Shown: positions 11,682-23,652 of the stretch, piece after piece
Layout of the letters: every line of letters starts with the position of its first letter
How positions within the stretch are numbered: the stretch's first letter is position 1
Origin: Przewalskia tangutica
Lineage: Eukaryota > Streptophyta > Magnoliopsida > Solanales > Solanaceae
Assembly (NCBI GenBank): GCA_029844215.1
Contig: CM056733.1
Coordinates: 12,521,501-12,585,500 of the forward strand
Direction of reading: 5' to 3'
Length of the DNA: 64,000 nt
Program-made: the position numbers and the translations under genes
The notes under the pieces: model-generated
Seen by the model: only the letters and a program-made list of their open reading frames with translations
Database searches by the model: none
What the model was told of the DNA's origin: nothing

Positions 11682-12260
11682 CAACCAGTTCTCCCACCAC
11701 GGTTTGTTGGGCCTTGCTCCAGCCCCTCGGCAAGTCCAGTACCCGCAGCAAGCCCACTTCATGCACGACCAGTTCCAGCAGCTATCATCCAACATGACAC
11801 CCACTGAGTTGGGTCAGGCCTTCGGCAGTCTCAACATGCAAAAGCCTTACAACAACTGGTACATAGACTCCGGAGCCACTTCTCACCTCACCCGGTGTGC
11901 AGGTAATATTCCCAAACTGTTTGGTTTAAAACATCCTCAATTTGTAACAGTTGGTAGTGGTTACCGCATTCTAGTAAGGGTTATGGTACATCCTACACAC
12001 CACCTCCTAATCCATTCTCCCTTCAAAATACCCTATATGCCCAACATATGATTAAGAATCTCATCTCTATCCGTAAATTCACTCGTAATAATTCTGTCTC
12101 TGTTGATTTTGACCCTTTTGGTTTCACTGTGAAGGATCTTCATATAGGGATATCTCTTACGAGATGCAATAGCACGGGGGATCTTTATCCATTCACTCCC
12201 ACCTGCGCTGCCAGATCTAGCTCTCTCGTCTCTCTAGCGGCAATTTCTTCTTCAACATGA
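11682..12260 (+). pseudogene. pol: C1 gag end, protease and pre-integrase region
   Basis: A glutamine- and proline-rich linker leads into the copia protease motif W-Y-I-D-S-G-A-T-S-H-L near 11860, with the catalytic aspartate in D-S-G-A. The frame breaks near 12050 and continues as I-K-N-L-I-S-I-R-K-F and V-D-F-D-P-F-G-F-T-V-K-D, the region before the GAG-pre-integrase domain. The upstream part is separated by G1. Confidence 0.8.
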
Positions 12261-13190
12261 CATAATAGGCTTGGTCATCTAGGAGCCCCAATTTTTAATT
12301 TTCTTAGAGGCAATAATTTCATTACTTGTAATGGGAAGCTTGCCCAAAACTGTGTTTTTTGTTCTTTAGACAAACATACCCGTCTTCCGTTTAACTCATC
12401 TACTAGTGTTACTTTTGCAACCTTTGATATTATACATGCCGATTTATGGACATCATCTGTAGCTAGTTCTCTCGGTCATAAATACTATGTTATCCTACTA
12501 GATGATTTTCTCACTTTGTTTGGTTGTATCCTCTCAAATTTAAATCGGAAGTGTTTGCCAAATTTCTTGAGTTTCGAACATTCATTCAAACACAGTTTGA
12601 AAAAGATATAAAATCTTTTCAGTGCGATAATGGTCGTGAATTCAACAACTCTATGTTTCACCATTTTTGTACTAATAATGGCATGGTTTTTCGCTTCTCC
12701 TGCCCCCACACCTCCCCTCAAAACGGTAAAGCTGGAAGAATCATCCGCACCATTAACAATATGATTCACACTCTATTGATTCATGCCTCCCTACCTCCGT
12801 TCTTCTGGGTCTATGATGCTAAAATGTCAGAATACGTTCTCAATATTCTCCTAACCAGCACTCTTCACAATATGACCCCTACCGAAATCCTCTATCATAG
12901 AGTCCCATCTTATGATCATCTCCGGATATTCGGTTGTCTCTGCTATCCTAACCTTGCCTCTACTTCCCCTCACAAACTAGCTCTTCGGTCCACTCCATGT
13001 GTCTACCTAGGCTTCCCGCCGAACCATAGAGGCTATATATGCTATGACTTGTCCACTCATCAAATTCACATATCTCGTCACGTCACATTCGACGAGGCCA
13101 CATTCCCATTTTCAAATCTTAAAAAGTTCCAAAAACTGGATTACTCTTTTCTTGATGAGCCTGCCATCTCTCCCATTATTCTTGAATAAC
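12261..13190 (+). pseudogene. pol: C1 integrase
   Basis: The HHCC region begins with H-N-R-L-G-H-L (about 12262) and C-x-x-C at about 12352-12363 (N-C-V-F-C-S). The core follows: D in H-A-D-L-W near 12440, D in Q-C-D-N-G-R-E-F near 12623, and the E expected after P-Q-N-G near 12725 is changed (G-K-A-G-R replaces the usual xxExx). The C-terminal part carries the copia motifs L-R-I-F-G-C-L-C-Y-P and G-Y-I-C-Y-D. The frame closes at 13190. The apparent loss of the catalytic glutamate and a frameshift near 12520 make it inactive. Confidence 0.82.
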
Positions 13191-15020
13191 TCACCTCTGT
13201 CCCGTCATCAGCACCGCGTCCCAGTGATGGGGCGCCGCTGCGCCAGATTTCCAGAGAACACTGTCCGTCGACAGCGCCGCGACGCCAAGTTTCCAGAGAA
13301 GACTATTAATCCAGCGCCGCAACCCCTGATCCCAGCGCCGCGGCGCCGCCGACAGCTTTGCCCCCTCCTTCCCCTTACCCGACAATGCCTTATGTTTCGG
13401 ATACCACCTCTCAGACTCCGCATCCCGCAAATGTCCCCACTCACCCAATGGAAACTCGTGCCAAACATGGAATCTTCAAACCTAACGTCTAATTTAACTT
13501 GTCTGCCCAAACCATTTCTACAATTCCCAACAATTCCCAAGAACCCTATATTGGCCAAACAAAACCCTAATTGGAATGCGGGTATGTCTGAGGAATTCAA
13601 TGCTTTAACTAAACAACACACATGTGATCTAGTACCTAGACCTGAGGGGGTGAATGTGATTCGTTGTCTGTGGCTATTTCGTCACAAATTCAGAAACAGT
13701 GGAGATCTTGAGAGGTATAAGACACGACTTGTGGCCAATGACACAAATCAGTAGGAGGGCATTGATTGTGGTGAGACCTTCAGCCCGGTTGTCAAACCGG
13801 CTACCATTCGCACAGTTTTGAGCTTTGCCATGGGCAAACACTAGCCGATCCATCAGCTTGATGTGAAGAATATATTCTTACATGGGGATCTGAGAGAGAC
13901 AGTCTACATGCATCAGCCGATATAGTTCACCCATCCAGCAGTTCCTCACTATGTGTGTCGTCTCTGTAAGTCACTATATGGCCTGAAACAGCCCCCCCGT
14001 GCGTGGTATGATCGTTTTGCCAGGTATATCTTACAAATTGGGTTTGTATGCAGCAAGAGTGATACATCACTCTTCATATTTCATCGAGGTAGTAGCACTG
14101 CTTACTCATTACTTTACGTGGATGATATTGTTCTTATTGCCTCCTCCGACGGGTTGAAAAATGAGATTATTGCCTTGCTTAAGTCCGAATTTGCAATGAC
14201 TGATTTGGGGAAGCTGAGTTATTTTTTGGGGATATCAGTGACCAGGTCTTCCAACCACATGTTCTTGTGTCAGCGTAAGTATGCGGAGGAGATCGTGTAC
14301 AGGGCTAAGATGGCGAATTGCAAAGTTTCACCTACTCTAGTTGATTCGAAATCTAAGCTCAATGCTATGGATGGTGCTCCAGTCTCCGACCCTACTCTGT
14401 ATAGGAGCCTTGCAGGTGCACTTCAGTATCTCATATTTACAAGGCCAGGCATTTCTTATGCTGTTCAGCAGGTATGCATATTCATGCATGCCCCCAGGGA
14501 GTCTCATTTCACTGCTCTTAAGCGTATCATCCGATACATTAAGGGCACACTTGATTATGGTTTGCACCTATACCCCTATGCACCAAACAAGTTGCTCTCT
14601 TATACGGATGCAGATTAGGCAGGGTGTCCGGACACGCGACGCTCCACTTTCAGTTTTTGTGTATTTTTAGGGGATAATCTGATTTCTTGGTCTGCCAAGC
14701 GACATGCTACCCTATCTCGTTTCAGTGTCGATGCTGAGTACAGAGGCATTGCAAATGTCGTAGCTGAGATTTGTTGGCTCAGAAAATTACTGTTAGAACT
14801 TCAGTGTCCTTTGCGTCAGACATCTATTGTATACTGTGATAACATCTCTGTCATCTATCTTTCTCATAATTCGGTTCAACATCAGCGAACCAAGCATATT
14901 GAGATAGATCTACACTTCGTTCGTGAGAAAGTTGCGCTAGGCCATGTCAGAGTGTTACATGTTCCGTCATCCTATATGCAGACATGTTTACCAAAGGACT
15001 TCCCAAACAGTTATTCTTGA
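13191..15020 (+). pseudogene. pol: C1 reverse transcriptase and RNase H
   Basis: A proline-rich, GC-rich linker (13200-13380) ends in the copia motif H-P-M-E-T-R-A-K near 13445. RT follows with W-L-F-R-H-K, L-D-V-K-N, S-L-Y-G-L-K-Q (about 13969) and the catalytic Y-V-D-D near 14117. RNase H shows S-Y-T-D-A-D near 14600, D-A-E-Y-R near 14731 and K-H-I-E-I-D near 14896. Stops at 13752 and 13842 replace glutamine codons (CAG to TAG), and one at 14616 replaces the tryptophan usual after D-A-D. Confidence 0.88.
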
Positions 15021-15060
15021 CTTCAGATCCAGTCTCAGCGTCCGACCTTCTCCCGCTCCG

Positions 15061-15250
15061 ACTGAGGGGGGGTGTAAACGTGTATATAGACATTATTCCA
15101 TCCCTACCCCATAATTATAATATATTTCATATATTGTGTAAATATAATTATGGTAATACTAGAATTCCTCTTTTATATAGGCCTAGGATTCCTATTGTAT
15201 AAGGGATGAATATTGTACTCTATATATACTTTGATATTAATGAAAAGACT
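15061..15250 (+). repeat. C1 polypurine tract and 3' LTR
   Basis: The purine run GAGGGGGG is followed at 15072 by TGTAAACGTGTATATAG, the start of a short LTR. It is AT-rich, with an A-T-A-A-T-T-A-T-pattern core and a CTCTATATATAC box near 15220. The right border is uncertain: the sequence loses LTR character at about 15245-15280 and I could not see the target duplication. Confidence 0.65.
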
Positions 15251-15423
15251 CCCAAGGAAGATTAATATCATAAACTTCAGATGCAATATAAAATGAAAAT
15301 CAGATGATATGGACAACATAACTACTGAGCAACTATATCACACATACAGTAAGTACCTATTGCACCTCTGTAACCTATCACACATTTAGCATTACAAATA
15401 ACCTCCCAAGTAAAAGTTTATTT
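15251..15423. other. AT-rich spacer
   Basis: I see no coding potential or repeat structure here. It separates the C1 LTR from the unidentified open frame on the minus strand. Confidence 0.5.
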
Positions 15424-15897
15424 TTACCCATTTGCAATTAATTTTACCAAGAAAAATCGAAAATTACTAGTATTGCTAACAAATAATAGAACTAAAATGA
15501 AAAGAAGCATCTTATGTACCACATACTTTTCGAACAAATGCTTACGACTCTGAGGCTGTTCGCATTCAAAATAGTCAAACAGAAGCTCCATAATATCATC
15601 AGACAACTTAGATTCAACTGGTGGATGATGTAAATCCGTATCGCTGCAATCTGAAGATGACCTGGAGTCGGAGACGACATTCTTTTTTTGCAAAGAGCTT
15701 GAGTCCTTAACACGAGGCTGAGGTACAAGCATAGAAAATATTGTGTGAAAGTATACCATAGGTGAACTCTCAGATATTTTGTTTGTCCCAGAGTCCACTA
15801 CATCTATCGACCCAACAGTTCCATTACCCTTAGACTGGTACACTATACCGAACCGTAGGTCCTTTTTCTTGTATTGATATTGTGGAGGAAACCACCG
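15424..15897 (-). pseudogene. Unidentified minus-strand open frame, possible host exon fragment
   Basis: An open frame of about 155 codons runs from near 15897 to 15424 without a good start codon. It reads through a serine-rich middle (S-D-S-R-S-S-S-D-C-S-D-T-D) to an acidic helix-like segment, K-L-S-D-D-I-M-E-L-L-F-D-Y-F-E-C-E, then S-R-K-H-L-F-E-K-Y. After that it becomes hydrophobic and intron-like; a GTACATAAG that could be a 5' splice site lies at about 15515-15524. I do not recognise the family and it does not resemble gag or pol. It could be an exon captured or stranded between transposons, or chance. The copia element C1 begins immediately downstream of it. Confidence 0.35.
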
Positions 15898-15954
15898 GTG
15901 GCAAAATTATCAAAATATTTCGGACGTCGAGTTATGTGAACCACCTTGATCTTA

Positions 15955-17050
15955 TGTGCGAAATGTGTGTGATATTTGTAGTGGTCAAGATGGACACTTT
16001 GATAGTTGTGCTTATATTTCTTATCCTCCTCAATCCCTTATTATGATGGTTCTACTTTTTTGTGTGAAGTTAATAGGAACAAAGAACCTAGAGATACTGA
16101 TAAGAAAGAGATCAAGGATATGTTAAAGTGTCTTATGGAGAAAGATAATAAGAAACAGTTACATATACAAAGGCAAGAGATAAGTATTCGCAAGTTGGAT
16201 GTTCAATTGAGTCAACTGGTTGATGTTTTTACAGTTCAACAGGCTAATAGTGTTGTTATAGCCAAGAAGAGTTCAATGTAGAACACCAACAACCTAATCA
16301 ATTAGAATTTGATGATGTCGATGTTTAAAAAGTGATACTAGAGTAAACCAAGGACCTTACGGACGCAATTTTAATTGACTCTAGTTTGTGTCAAGAAGAG
16401 GTGGTCGAAAATAAGATGAATTTTCAATTTGAGCGCATTGATCTTCACTCTAAACATTTTTGAACATTGTGTTCGGAAAGATATAAGGAAATGAATCCAT
16501 ATGAGCCGATGCAGAAATTAAAGGATGAGGTAGATGAGCCATATATTCTAAAATTTGCAAGGCAGTATGGGCAAGATGATACTCTTCGGCTGCAAGCTAA
16601 AGAGTGCATACAAAATTCTTTACTTTTTGGCTCGCAACAATTTGTACTGCCCAAAGAGCATAATCATAAAATGGGATCAAAACTAGGGGGTACAATTCAT
16701 AAGTTTAAAATGGAGGCAAAAAGTGATTTCAGTCGTGTCGCGACGTTAAATCAGGCGCTTGTTGGGAGCCAACCCAATTTAATATTTTTATTTATTATTT
16801 TTTTGGCAATGTTGTTTTTATTTTTATAGGAGTTTGAGAATGAAAACAAAGCCATTGGAATGATGCAAAAGCAAGCCATAGAGTTGGAACTAAGTGTTTG
16901 GTGCCCGCATAAAGAACCATGTCTTGTTGGGAAAAGTCTGAATACCCCATGAGCTGCTAATACATCTAGTTTTGGCCTTCTAGGGAGTTACCATTCTATT
17001 ATTTATGGTATGCACTGGGGACAATACATAACTTTAAGTGTGAGGTGAGA
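15955..17050 (+). pseudogene. Probable Tat/Athila-type gypsy remnant
   Basis: A CCHC-like knuckle (C-D-I-C-S-G-Q-D-G-H-F-D-S-C, 15968-16009) is followed after a frameshift by a lysine-rich coiled-coil-like segment (about 16100-16230), as in gag of this group. The stretch at 16735-16780 encodes a variant of A-L-V-G-R-Q-P-N, a motif I associate with the end of pol in Tat/Athila elements. G-G-G-G-A-C-A-A-T-type sequence with TTTAAGTGTGAGG (17017-17045) resembles their polypurine context. Protease, RT and integrase are missing, so this is either a deleted copy or a non-autonomous derivative. The frame at 16467-16829 lies within it and is otherwise unrecognised. Confidence 0.45.
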
Positions 17051-18660
17051 GATACTCTGTGCTCAGTTATTTATTAAACTTTTAGGATTAATTTTTTTAT
17101 TTTATTTTTTAGAAGTAGTAAAGGGGAGAGAAGAAGACCTTGTGACTTGGTTGATGACACCATATTTAGGCTTGAGCTTGAGTAGTACCTTCTTGTGAGT
17201 GATTGCGTGTTAATATAAAATAATAGACTTTTTAACACCTAAGCTCAGGGAAGTGACTCTGTATATAGCTTATTCTTATATTGTAGTTCGCAATGATCTA
17301 TTTGTCTTTAGAGTAGAACTGATCCATCTTGATTGATACTTGTGCCATGTGTAGTGAAGATTTTCTTACATATATTCCATATTTTTCATCTTAGTCTAGA
17401 ACTTGCCCTGCATGTTATTGAAGCAAAATAAAAAGTGATGTTCTGTTTAGAAGATGATGATAGACTTTCTTTTATATGTCTTGTAAATTTTAGCCTTTTC
17501 AGATATTGGTACTACTAGTTAGCCCTTTGAGCCTGTAGCCATTTGTTGTTAGCCGTAATTTTGCCTTGATTCTTTTATTCTAATCCCTAGGCAAGGAAGT
17601 TGACGACCCAGGCCAAAGTATGAGAGGGCTCTTTAACATCCTCTCCAGGCGAGCCTTTAGACGAGCCAAGAAATAAGAGAAGATTTATAGCTCCCCTGTG
17701 ATTCTCGCGAAGTGAGAGTTCAGACGAACCAAGAAAAGTTTTTCCAACGAGTTTGGATTAGTTTATTTGATTCCCTACACATTTTAGGTCATATAAATAC
17801 ACTCTAAGAAACATTATTTTTTTTGGGGGGGGGGGGGGGGTAAAAACCTAAGGAGAGCAAAGAGCCACCGTGGAGCAAGGGGAAAGATTCGGCAACATAT
17901 TTTTCCTTTCTTCTTTCTATTTTCTATTGTTGGTTATGAATTTCAGTATTGTGTTTTTACATACTTTTATGAGTATCTAATTTTCTAACTAGAGTTTTGA
18001 TGGAACTAATTGTTGGATGAATTCTTGTTATGTTTTTATATAATCGAGTCGTTGAATTTCTCTACTTGTTCAACTACGTTTTACTTGTTGTTAATTGAAT
18101 AGCCATCGATTAACTATGCTTTTATATCTTATATTACTTGAGAGAGATTACATGATTAGGTTGTTGTTGAACAACATCACTCCTAGGTATATGAGAGATC
18201 AATATTGTGGATTTATAAGCGGGTTTAGAGATAACGAAGTTGATGTGATCTTTGTGAGTCGTTGAGAAATTTTTAGCTAGAGCAGTTTGAGAGAATACGT
18301 CTAGTAAATAATTGTAATTGATTGAGAGATAATTAAGGTAAGTTGTGTGCTCACGATCTATAGAGAATCAATTGGCGAGATTATAAATAACGTAGCGAGA
18401 AGGATTTCGACAATTGAGGAAATCATAACCCTAGGCCTCCTAATCTTGAATTCAATCCATTCTCTTTAGTTGATAATCTATACCGCTATTATTATTTTTA
18501 AATAATTAGTTAGAAATAAAAATCTTAATTTTTATATCACTATAGTAAGGGATTTTATAGTAAGAATTTTTATATCACTGCGATAATGACATCAATATTT
18601 TACGTGAAAACCCTTATAAATAAGGGAAAAACAACGGGTCAGGAGCAACTGATATCACTA
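17051..18660 (+). repeat. Probable 3' LTR or LTR-like sequence of the Tat/Athila remnant
   Basis: The stretch is non-coding and AT-rich. A TATA-like CATATAAATACACTCT lies at 17790-17806, followed by a leader-like region with the T8G16 tract. A direct repeat of ATATCACTATAGTAAG occurs at about 18535 and 18652. Borders and duplications were not identified. Confidence 0.35.
17825..17840. repeat. G16 homopolymer after T8
   Basis: Eight T residues are followed by sixteen G residues directly downstream of a TATA-like sequence. Such a long G run is rare in plant DNA and may be a polymerase or assembly artefact, or a quadruplex-forming tract. Confidence 0.85.
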
Positions 18661-19627
18661 TAGTAAGAATGTTTATACTTATAGGTCTGAGTAACATACT
18701 CCAAAGACTACTACACACTCAAAAACAACAACTTTCTTTTAGTTTTACCACCTCACTACAATATCATTCACACCGCCTATTTTTCCTCATAGACTATTTC
18801 TCTATCTGTGATTGCCTCACTTTTCTTTTTCTCTTTGTTTTGATGTGTTGAAAGAAGTGGCGGAGCTCCTCCTTTATTAGGAGGAAATACATAATTGGGC
18901 TCCAAGTTGAAAAAGAGAAAAGCAAAAAGACAACCAAATAAATTGGCACATGCCAATGACAACTAAATGGGATGAATCTCGTCAGAAAAAAATAAGACCA
19001 GAAGAGTCATGTACTAACTAAACACCAATTGATCGCGAATAAACTTCTAATACGTTTAAAAGGTTACGTGAGGCACCATTAAGATGTCTGAACTCATGTT
19101 AGTTGTCATGCGAGACATCTTTCTTACTTTCAGATTATCATATATCGGCCTTGCCGGTAAATCTACGATTATAGAGAATGATTGTTACACACTTATAACA
19201 TCATTTAGCATCTAACTAATAGTTGGTCGTTATAAATAAAAAAAAGAGGCATAAAATTTATTTTTAAATTTTTAATGCTATAAAATATAATAAAATTATT
19301 TAAATTTTAAATCTCAAAGATATCCATACTTCATCAACTAAATATTAAAAAAAAAGAATTTCAATAAATTCATAACTGAATGTATAAAGTTTTAAGCTCT
19401 AAGTCACACATTTTAAACCTACTTGAAAATTAAATTCTTTTCTGATGGGAGAAATTTATAATTCTAGCTTGTTTCGTAGATTCCACTCTCTTAGTAGTGA
19501 TATAATGCTTGAATTGACAAAGATTTGCGTCTAAACTTTCAGCAAACGAGTATTCAATTATACTTTTATAAAGATGGTTAATTATTATATTACCAAAAAA
19601 GAAGATAGATGTTATATGTGGTTAATT
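18661..19627. other. AT-rich sequence without recognised features
   Basis: Only very short open frames are present (18669-18851 and its antisense), and I recognise no domain. A-rich and T-rich runs are frequent at 19230-19380. It probably represents old intergenic or decayed transposon DNA. Confidence 0.5.
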
Positions 19628-20712
19628 TTACAAAGAGCGTACTGTTATAACGCGTACTTGTGCTTTAGCTACCTGTTCTCGAACAAAGTGAATATTCATC
19701 TCTATATGTTTCGTGCGCTGGTGCTGAACTGGATTTTCAGAAAGGTAGATGACACTTATATTATCACAATACACCAAGGTAGCCTTCTGAATAGGACAAT
19801 GTAGCTCCAAAAGAAGATTGCGTAACCAACACGACTTTAAACCACATCGCTACCCTCGATACTCGCTCAGACTTGAACGAAAGCGTGGATTGACGCCGCG
19901 CACTACGAGACCAACTTATTACCCAAAACATACGATAGTCAGACGTAGACCGTCTGGTGTCTGGACAACCACCCCAATCAGCATCTGTATAGGAGACAAG
20001 TGTAGACGTCGACCAATGATACAAATGCAAGCCATAATCAAGTGTTCTCTGAATGTACCTAAGAATGCGTTTGAGCACATTCATATGTTCAATTCTGGGA
20101 TCATGCATAAACAAACACACCTGCTGTACGACATATGTAATATCAGATCGCGTGAACGTAAGATACTGAAGGGCGCATGCAAGACTACGATAGCAGGTTG
20201 GATCCTCATAGGGAGAGCCAGTTGCAACACCCAACTTGGGTTTAGTATCAACTGGAGTAGAAGTTGACTTACAGAATGACATACCAGCCCTCTCAATGGC
20301 ATACTTCCTATGTGATAAGAACAATCCACCTGCATGACGAGTGACAACAATACCCAAAAAAATAACTCAATGGGCCCATGTCTTTCATGACAAACTCAGA
20401 ACTGATCATTGTCATAATCGACTTTCGCAAAACAACAGAAGAGGCAGTAAAGATAATATCATCCTCATATAATAGTATATAAGCCATCGAAGAGCCACGA
20501 TGATATATGAATAATGAATTATCAGACCTGCTGTGAGAGAAACCCATAGTCGAAACATAATCAGCAAACCTTTTATACCAAGCCCGTGGAGACTGCTTAA
20601 GCCCATACAAGGACTTCTTCAACAAAATGACATGATTAGGATATCTAATATCTCTAAACCCCAAGGGTTGATGCATATACACTGTCTCATTGAGATCATC
20701 ATGTAGGAAAGT
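19628..20712 (-). pseudogene. pol: C2: Ty1/copia RT-RNase H fragment interrupted by G2
   Basis: Reading leftward from 20712, the RT motifs L-N-E-T-V-Y-M-H-Q-P, S-L-Y-G-L-K-Q-S-P-R-A-W-Y and Y-E-D-D (canonical Y-V-D-D, here valine to glutamate) appear before a frameshift near 20345. RNase H follows with Y-T-D-A-D-W near 19985 and K-H-I-E-M-N near 19705. It is closely related to C1 but inverted. The 5' half (gag, protease, integrase) must lie beyond the right end of G2, outside the window. No polypurine tract or 3' LTR is visible below 19628. Confidence 0.87.
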
Positions 20713-23636
20713 TGTTACGCCCCGTAATTTCAAGAGAATAAGATGAAGACGTACGAAAGGAAATAAGATTTGAATTTGGAAAGATAAGTTGGCAAAAATG
20801 TTTTAGACAGATTTTTCGTCAACTTTGGAGTGCTATATATCCCAGTTTATTAAGAGTTTTTAGGTGTTTAAAAAGCCTAATATGAAGTTCGTTGAGTCTA
20901 GTTTCCAACGCAATAAACCGCTCGTTGATAGGACATCGGAGCGGAGAAGTATGGACATTAGAAGTTCAGTTGGCAGAAGTGAAGGAAAAATATTCCAGTA
21001 AGGCGCCACAGCGCCACGGCGCCGGCTGCAGGGTCGCGGCGCCGTAAGTCCTGAAACTTTCTGAAGTTGCAGCGCCACGGCGCCGGCTGCAGGGCCGCGA
21101 CGGGATTTTTCGCGAAAAATGGGGAAAAATCAGAAGATATTTGTGTAAAGACCTATGGAAGGGCGACAAGTGTCCCTCCCATCTGTTTGACCAAGAGAAG
21201 GTCTTATATTATGACCAAGTCTTGAAGACTTGGTCATTTTGCAAAGATTCATCCTAAGGAAATTTCCTCTCCTTTTCTCTCTAAAAAATTTAAAGAAACC
21301 TAAGCCTAGTGAAATTATTGGAGAGGCGACAAGAAGTTAAAGTGTTGATAAACTTGTAGAAAGTTCGTGTGGATGATTTTGACGAGATAAGGAGTTGCGG
21401 AAAAAGGGCTATAGTGGGAGAAATCCTAAAGGTAAAATTTCCTCTCCTCTTGGAAGTAAATTATGATACATGTAATAGTTGAGATTGATCATGTGAATTA
21501 TACATTGAAGTTGATAAGTGTTATAGAGTATTGGGAGCCTAAATCCGAACACGAGCTTATTAGCCATTGAAAATACAATACAAATGGATCGATAGTTATA
21601 ATCGTCGCATGTTATCTAAATGAGAGATTATAATTGTTGAAATTGGTTGCGACTATATAACATGTGAGAACGACATTGTGGATTGAAAAGGAATTGGAAA
21701 AAGATTTTATGTGGTTGTACTTTGTAGTCGAAAAATGACATTTAATATTGGACTGTTTTATATGAATTGTGGGGCAGAATTTTACACGTCTTGTTAGGCG
21801 TGTAATCCCCTACTGTTAACTACATTGTTGAGCCTTAAATGTGGCATGTTTGGTTATTGAATTCGGGCCTTGAAAAAGGTGGAAAAGTACGTAGAAACTA
21901 AGGAAGTGCTGTCCGATTTTCCGTAGAATTTGGTGACTTTATACTTAGAATATTCTACGTTTGAAGCTAGAGGTTAATAGACGTATTATGGTCATTATAG
22001 GTTGACATACTACGTACGTCATATTGGACTTAGCAAGTGGATTGAACCGAAGAGGTATGTGGAACTTTCTTATCTCTTGAGCATGAGTAGTTGTAAATGT
22101 ATAGTACGGTAGACGTACGAGATTTAAATGAATTTAGTTTCATTTGATATCCTTGACTTGTTTTAAGAATGTCCAAGTCGGTTGAGTTAGAGAATTAACT
22201 CACTTGTTTTAAAGGTTAAAGATATCTTAGTTTCTAAAGTTAAGAAACTTGATTTCTAAAGTTAAGAGACTTGAAGTATTTTGAAAGCATATGATACTTA
22301 GTTTTTGAAAGTATAAGTCTCTTGGTTATAAAAAGAATGTAAGTGTCTAAAGCATAAAGTTTGTATAACGACTTTATAGGAAGTTAGTTATAATAACTTT
22401 ATGGAAAGTTAAAAGAACGATTTACTCTAGTGATGTAAATAAAGATAAATGACTTGAAATGAAGAAAAACAAATTGATTTAAAGGCATCAATTGCTTAAG
22501 GTTTTAAAGTAAAAAATCACTTGGTTTAAAAGCCTATAAATGTATTTCTAAAAGGTATTGTGACTTGTTTGAAAGGTAGATATGACTTGATACTACGGTT
22601 ATTAGTATCTTGGAGTTTTATATGAAAAAAGTCATTTTAAAAGAATAGAAGTACATAGTACTTTGGGTTAAATTCCCGGATCTTTTATGATACGATAGTG
22701 CCTTAAGTTAAAAGAAATGAGAGTGTATGCTAATTAAGTCAAAAGAGAAGTTAAGGGGTTTCTTAACTTGTTTATGTTATTTATAGTAGCCGGTTGTGCT
22801 TGTGATATATTGTTCATTACGGGGTCATTCCCCGGGCTTGTGGCATTTGCATATTCCGTGGATTTGCTACTCATGATGCGAGGAATACCTCATGCGAGTC
22901 TGTAGGGCTCATGCGGGTGAAATAGTACTATGCGGGCGACCCCCTATGCGAGGAAGTTACCTCATGCGGGTCCATACGACCTATGCGGGTGAAATAGTCC
23001 CAGGAGTAGGATTGCGTGATAATACTACGGGCGGATGGTCCTAGGTTAATCACATGCTTCATATTTTTAAGAACCGGAAATGTATATTTTTCTCTCATTG
23101 TTGGTAAGGCACAGTATACTGCTAATTTGATTATCATACATGTCTCCAGCTTTCTTTTAGACTTATGATGTAAATTGCGATTTTTCCGCTTTACATACTT
23201 GGTACATATGTGCTCGACCCTTCTTTCGGGCCGCGTCATGCCGCAGGTAGGGGTAAGCAGGTGATGGATCCTCATTCTTAGGATCACTTATCAGGTGTCA
23301 GAAGCTCCATTTCTCCGGAGGCTTGTCTTTTGGTACGGTTTCCCTGATGTTGTAGATTTATGTACATTCAGGGGTATGGCGGGGCGCTGTTCCATCACAG
23401 TTGTTATTCTTAGAGGTCTGTAGTCATATCTTGTGGATTGGGTTGTAAGAACAGAGATGTACTGTTTTTATCTTGGGTTATGTATATTTCCCGGAAGGCG
23501 GCCTTATCGGTAGCATATTGATATTTGTTGTTAAGTTTGTATGAGTTTTGTATGTTCCGCTGCTATTCTCTGATGTATACCTGTAAGGGGTGCCCAGGTA
23601 GGGCACCAGTCGCGGGCCCGGGGTCGGGTCGTGACA
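20713..23636 (+). repeat. G2 5' LTR
   Basis: The LTR is 2924 bp, from TGTTACGCC to TCGTGACA. It holds a GC-rich module with repeated GGCGCC words at 21001-21105, a 23-bp palindrome at 21213-21235 and the tandem CATGCGGGTGA-type motifs at 22880-23000. Transcription is expected to start downstream of TTATATT near 21204, but I could not place the start. The end is followed four bases later by a canonical primer site. Confidence 0.88.
21213..21235. promoter_or_regulatory. 23-bp palindrome in G2 LTR
   Basis: Perfect 11-bp arms (GACCAAGTCTT and its complement) flank one central base. The element lies just after a TTATATT box in the presumed promoter region and is conserved in G6 (47821-47843) and the G3 5' LTR (43815-43837). 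Confidence 0.7.
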
Positions 23637-23640
23637 AAAG

Positions 23641-23652
23641 TGGTATCAGAGC
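23641..23652 (+). promoter_or_regulatory. G2 primer binding site for initiator Met tRNA
   Basis: TGGTATCAGAGC follows the LTR end after four bases. It is complementary to the 3' end of plant initiator methionine tRNA, the usual minus-strand primer in these elements. Confidence 0.92.

Larger units (their letters stand above)
11682..15250 (+). mobile_element. C1: Ty1/copia element, Ale-like, 5' part missing
   Basis: The order protease, integrase, RT, RNase H, with integrase before RT, defines Ty1/copia. The fragment starts inside the gag-protease linker exactly at the right end of G1, so G1 inserted into it and its 5' LTR and gag lie left of the window. It ends with a polypurine tract and a short 3' LTR. 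The RNase H signature (A-N-V-V-A-E, W-L-R) and the short LTR suggest the Ale/Retrofit lineage. Stops and frameshifts are spread along it. Confidence 0.88.

Noticed and set aside
13191..13448. Minus-strand frames over the GC-rich copia linker (also 13208-13621)
   Set aside because: GC-rich DNA opens several frames; the plus-strand copia frame with H-P-M-E-T-R-A-K explains the region.
18535..18668. Possible short TRIM element bounded by ATATCACTATAGTAAG repeats
   Set aside because: The repeats lack TG...CA ends, primer site and a visible target duplication, so I left the region as LTR-like.
23641..23652. tRNA-like sequence
   Set aside because: It is only the 12-base complement of the tRNA 3' end, used as primer site; no cloverleaf is present.
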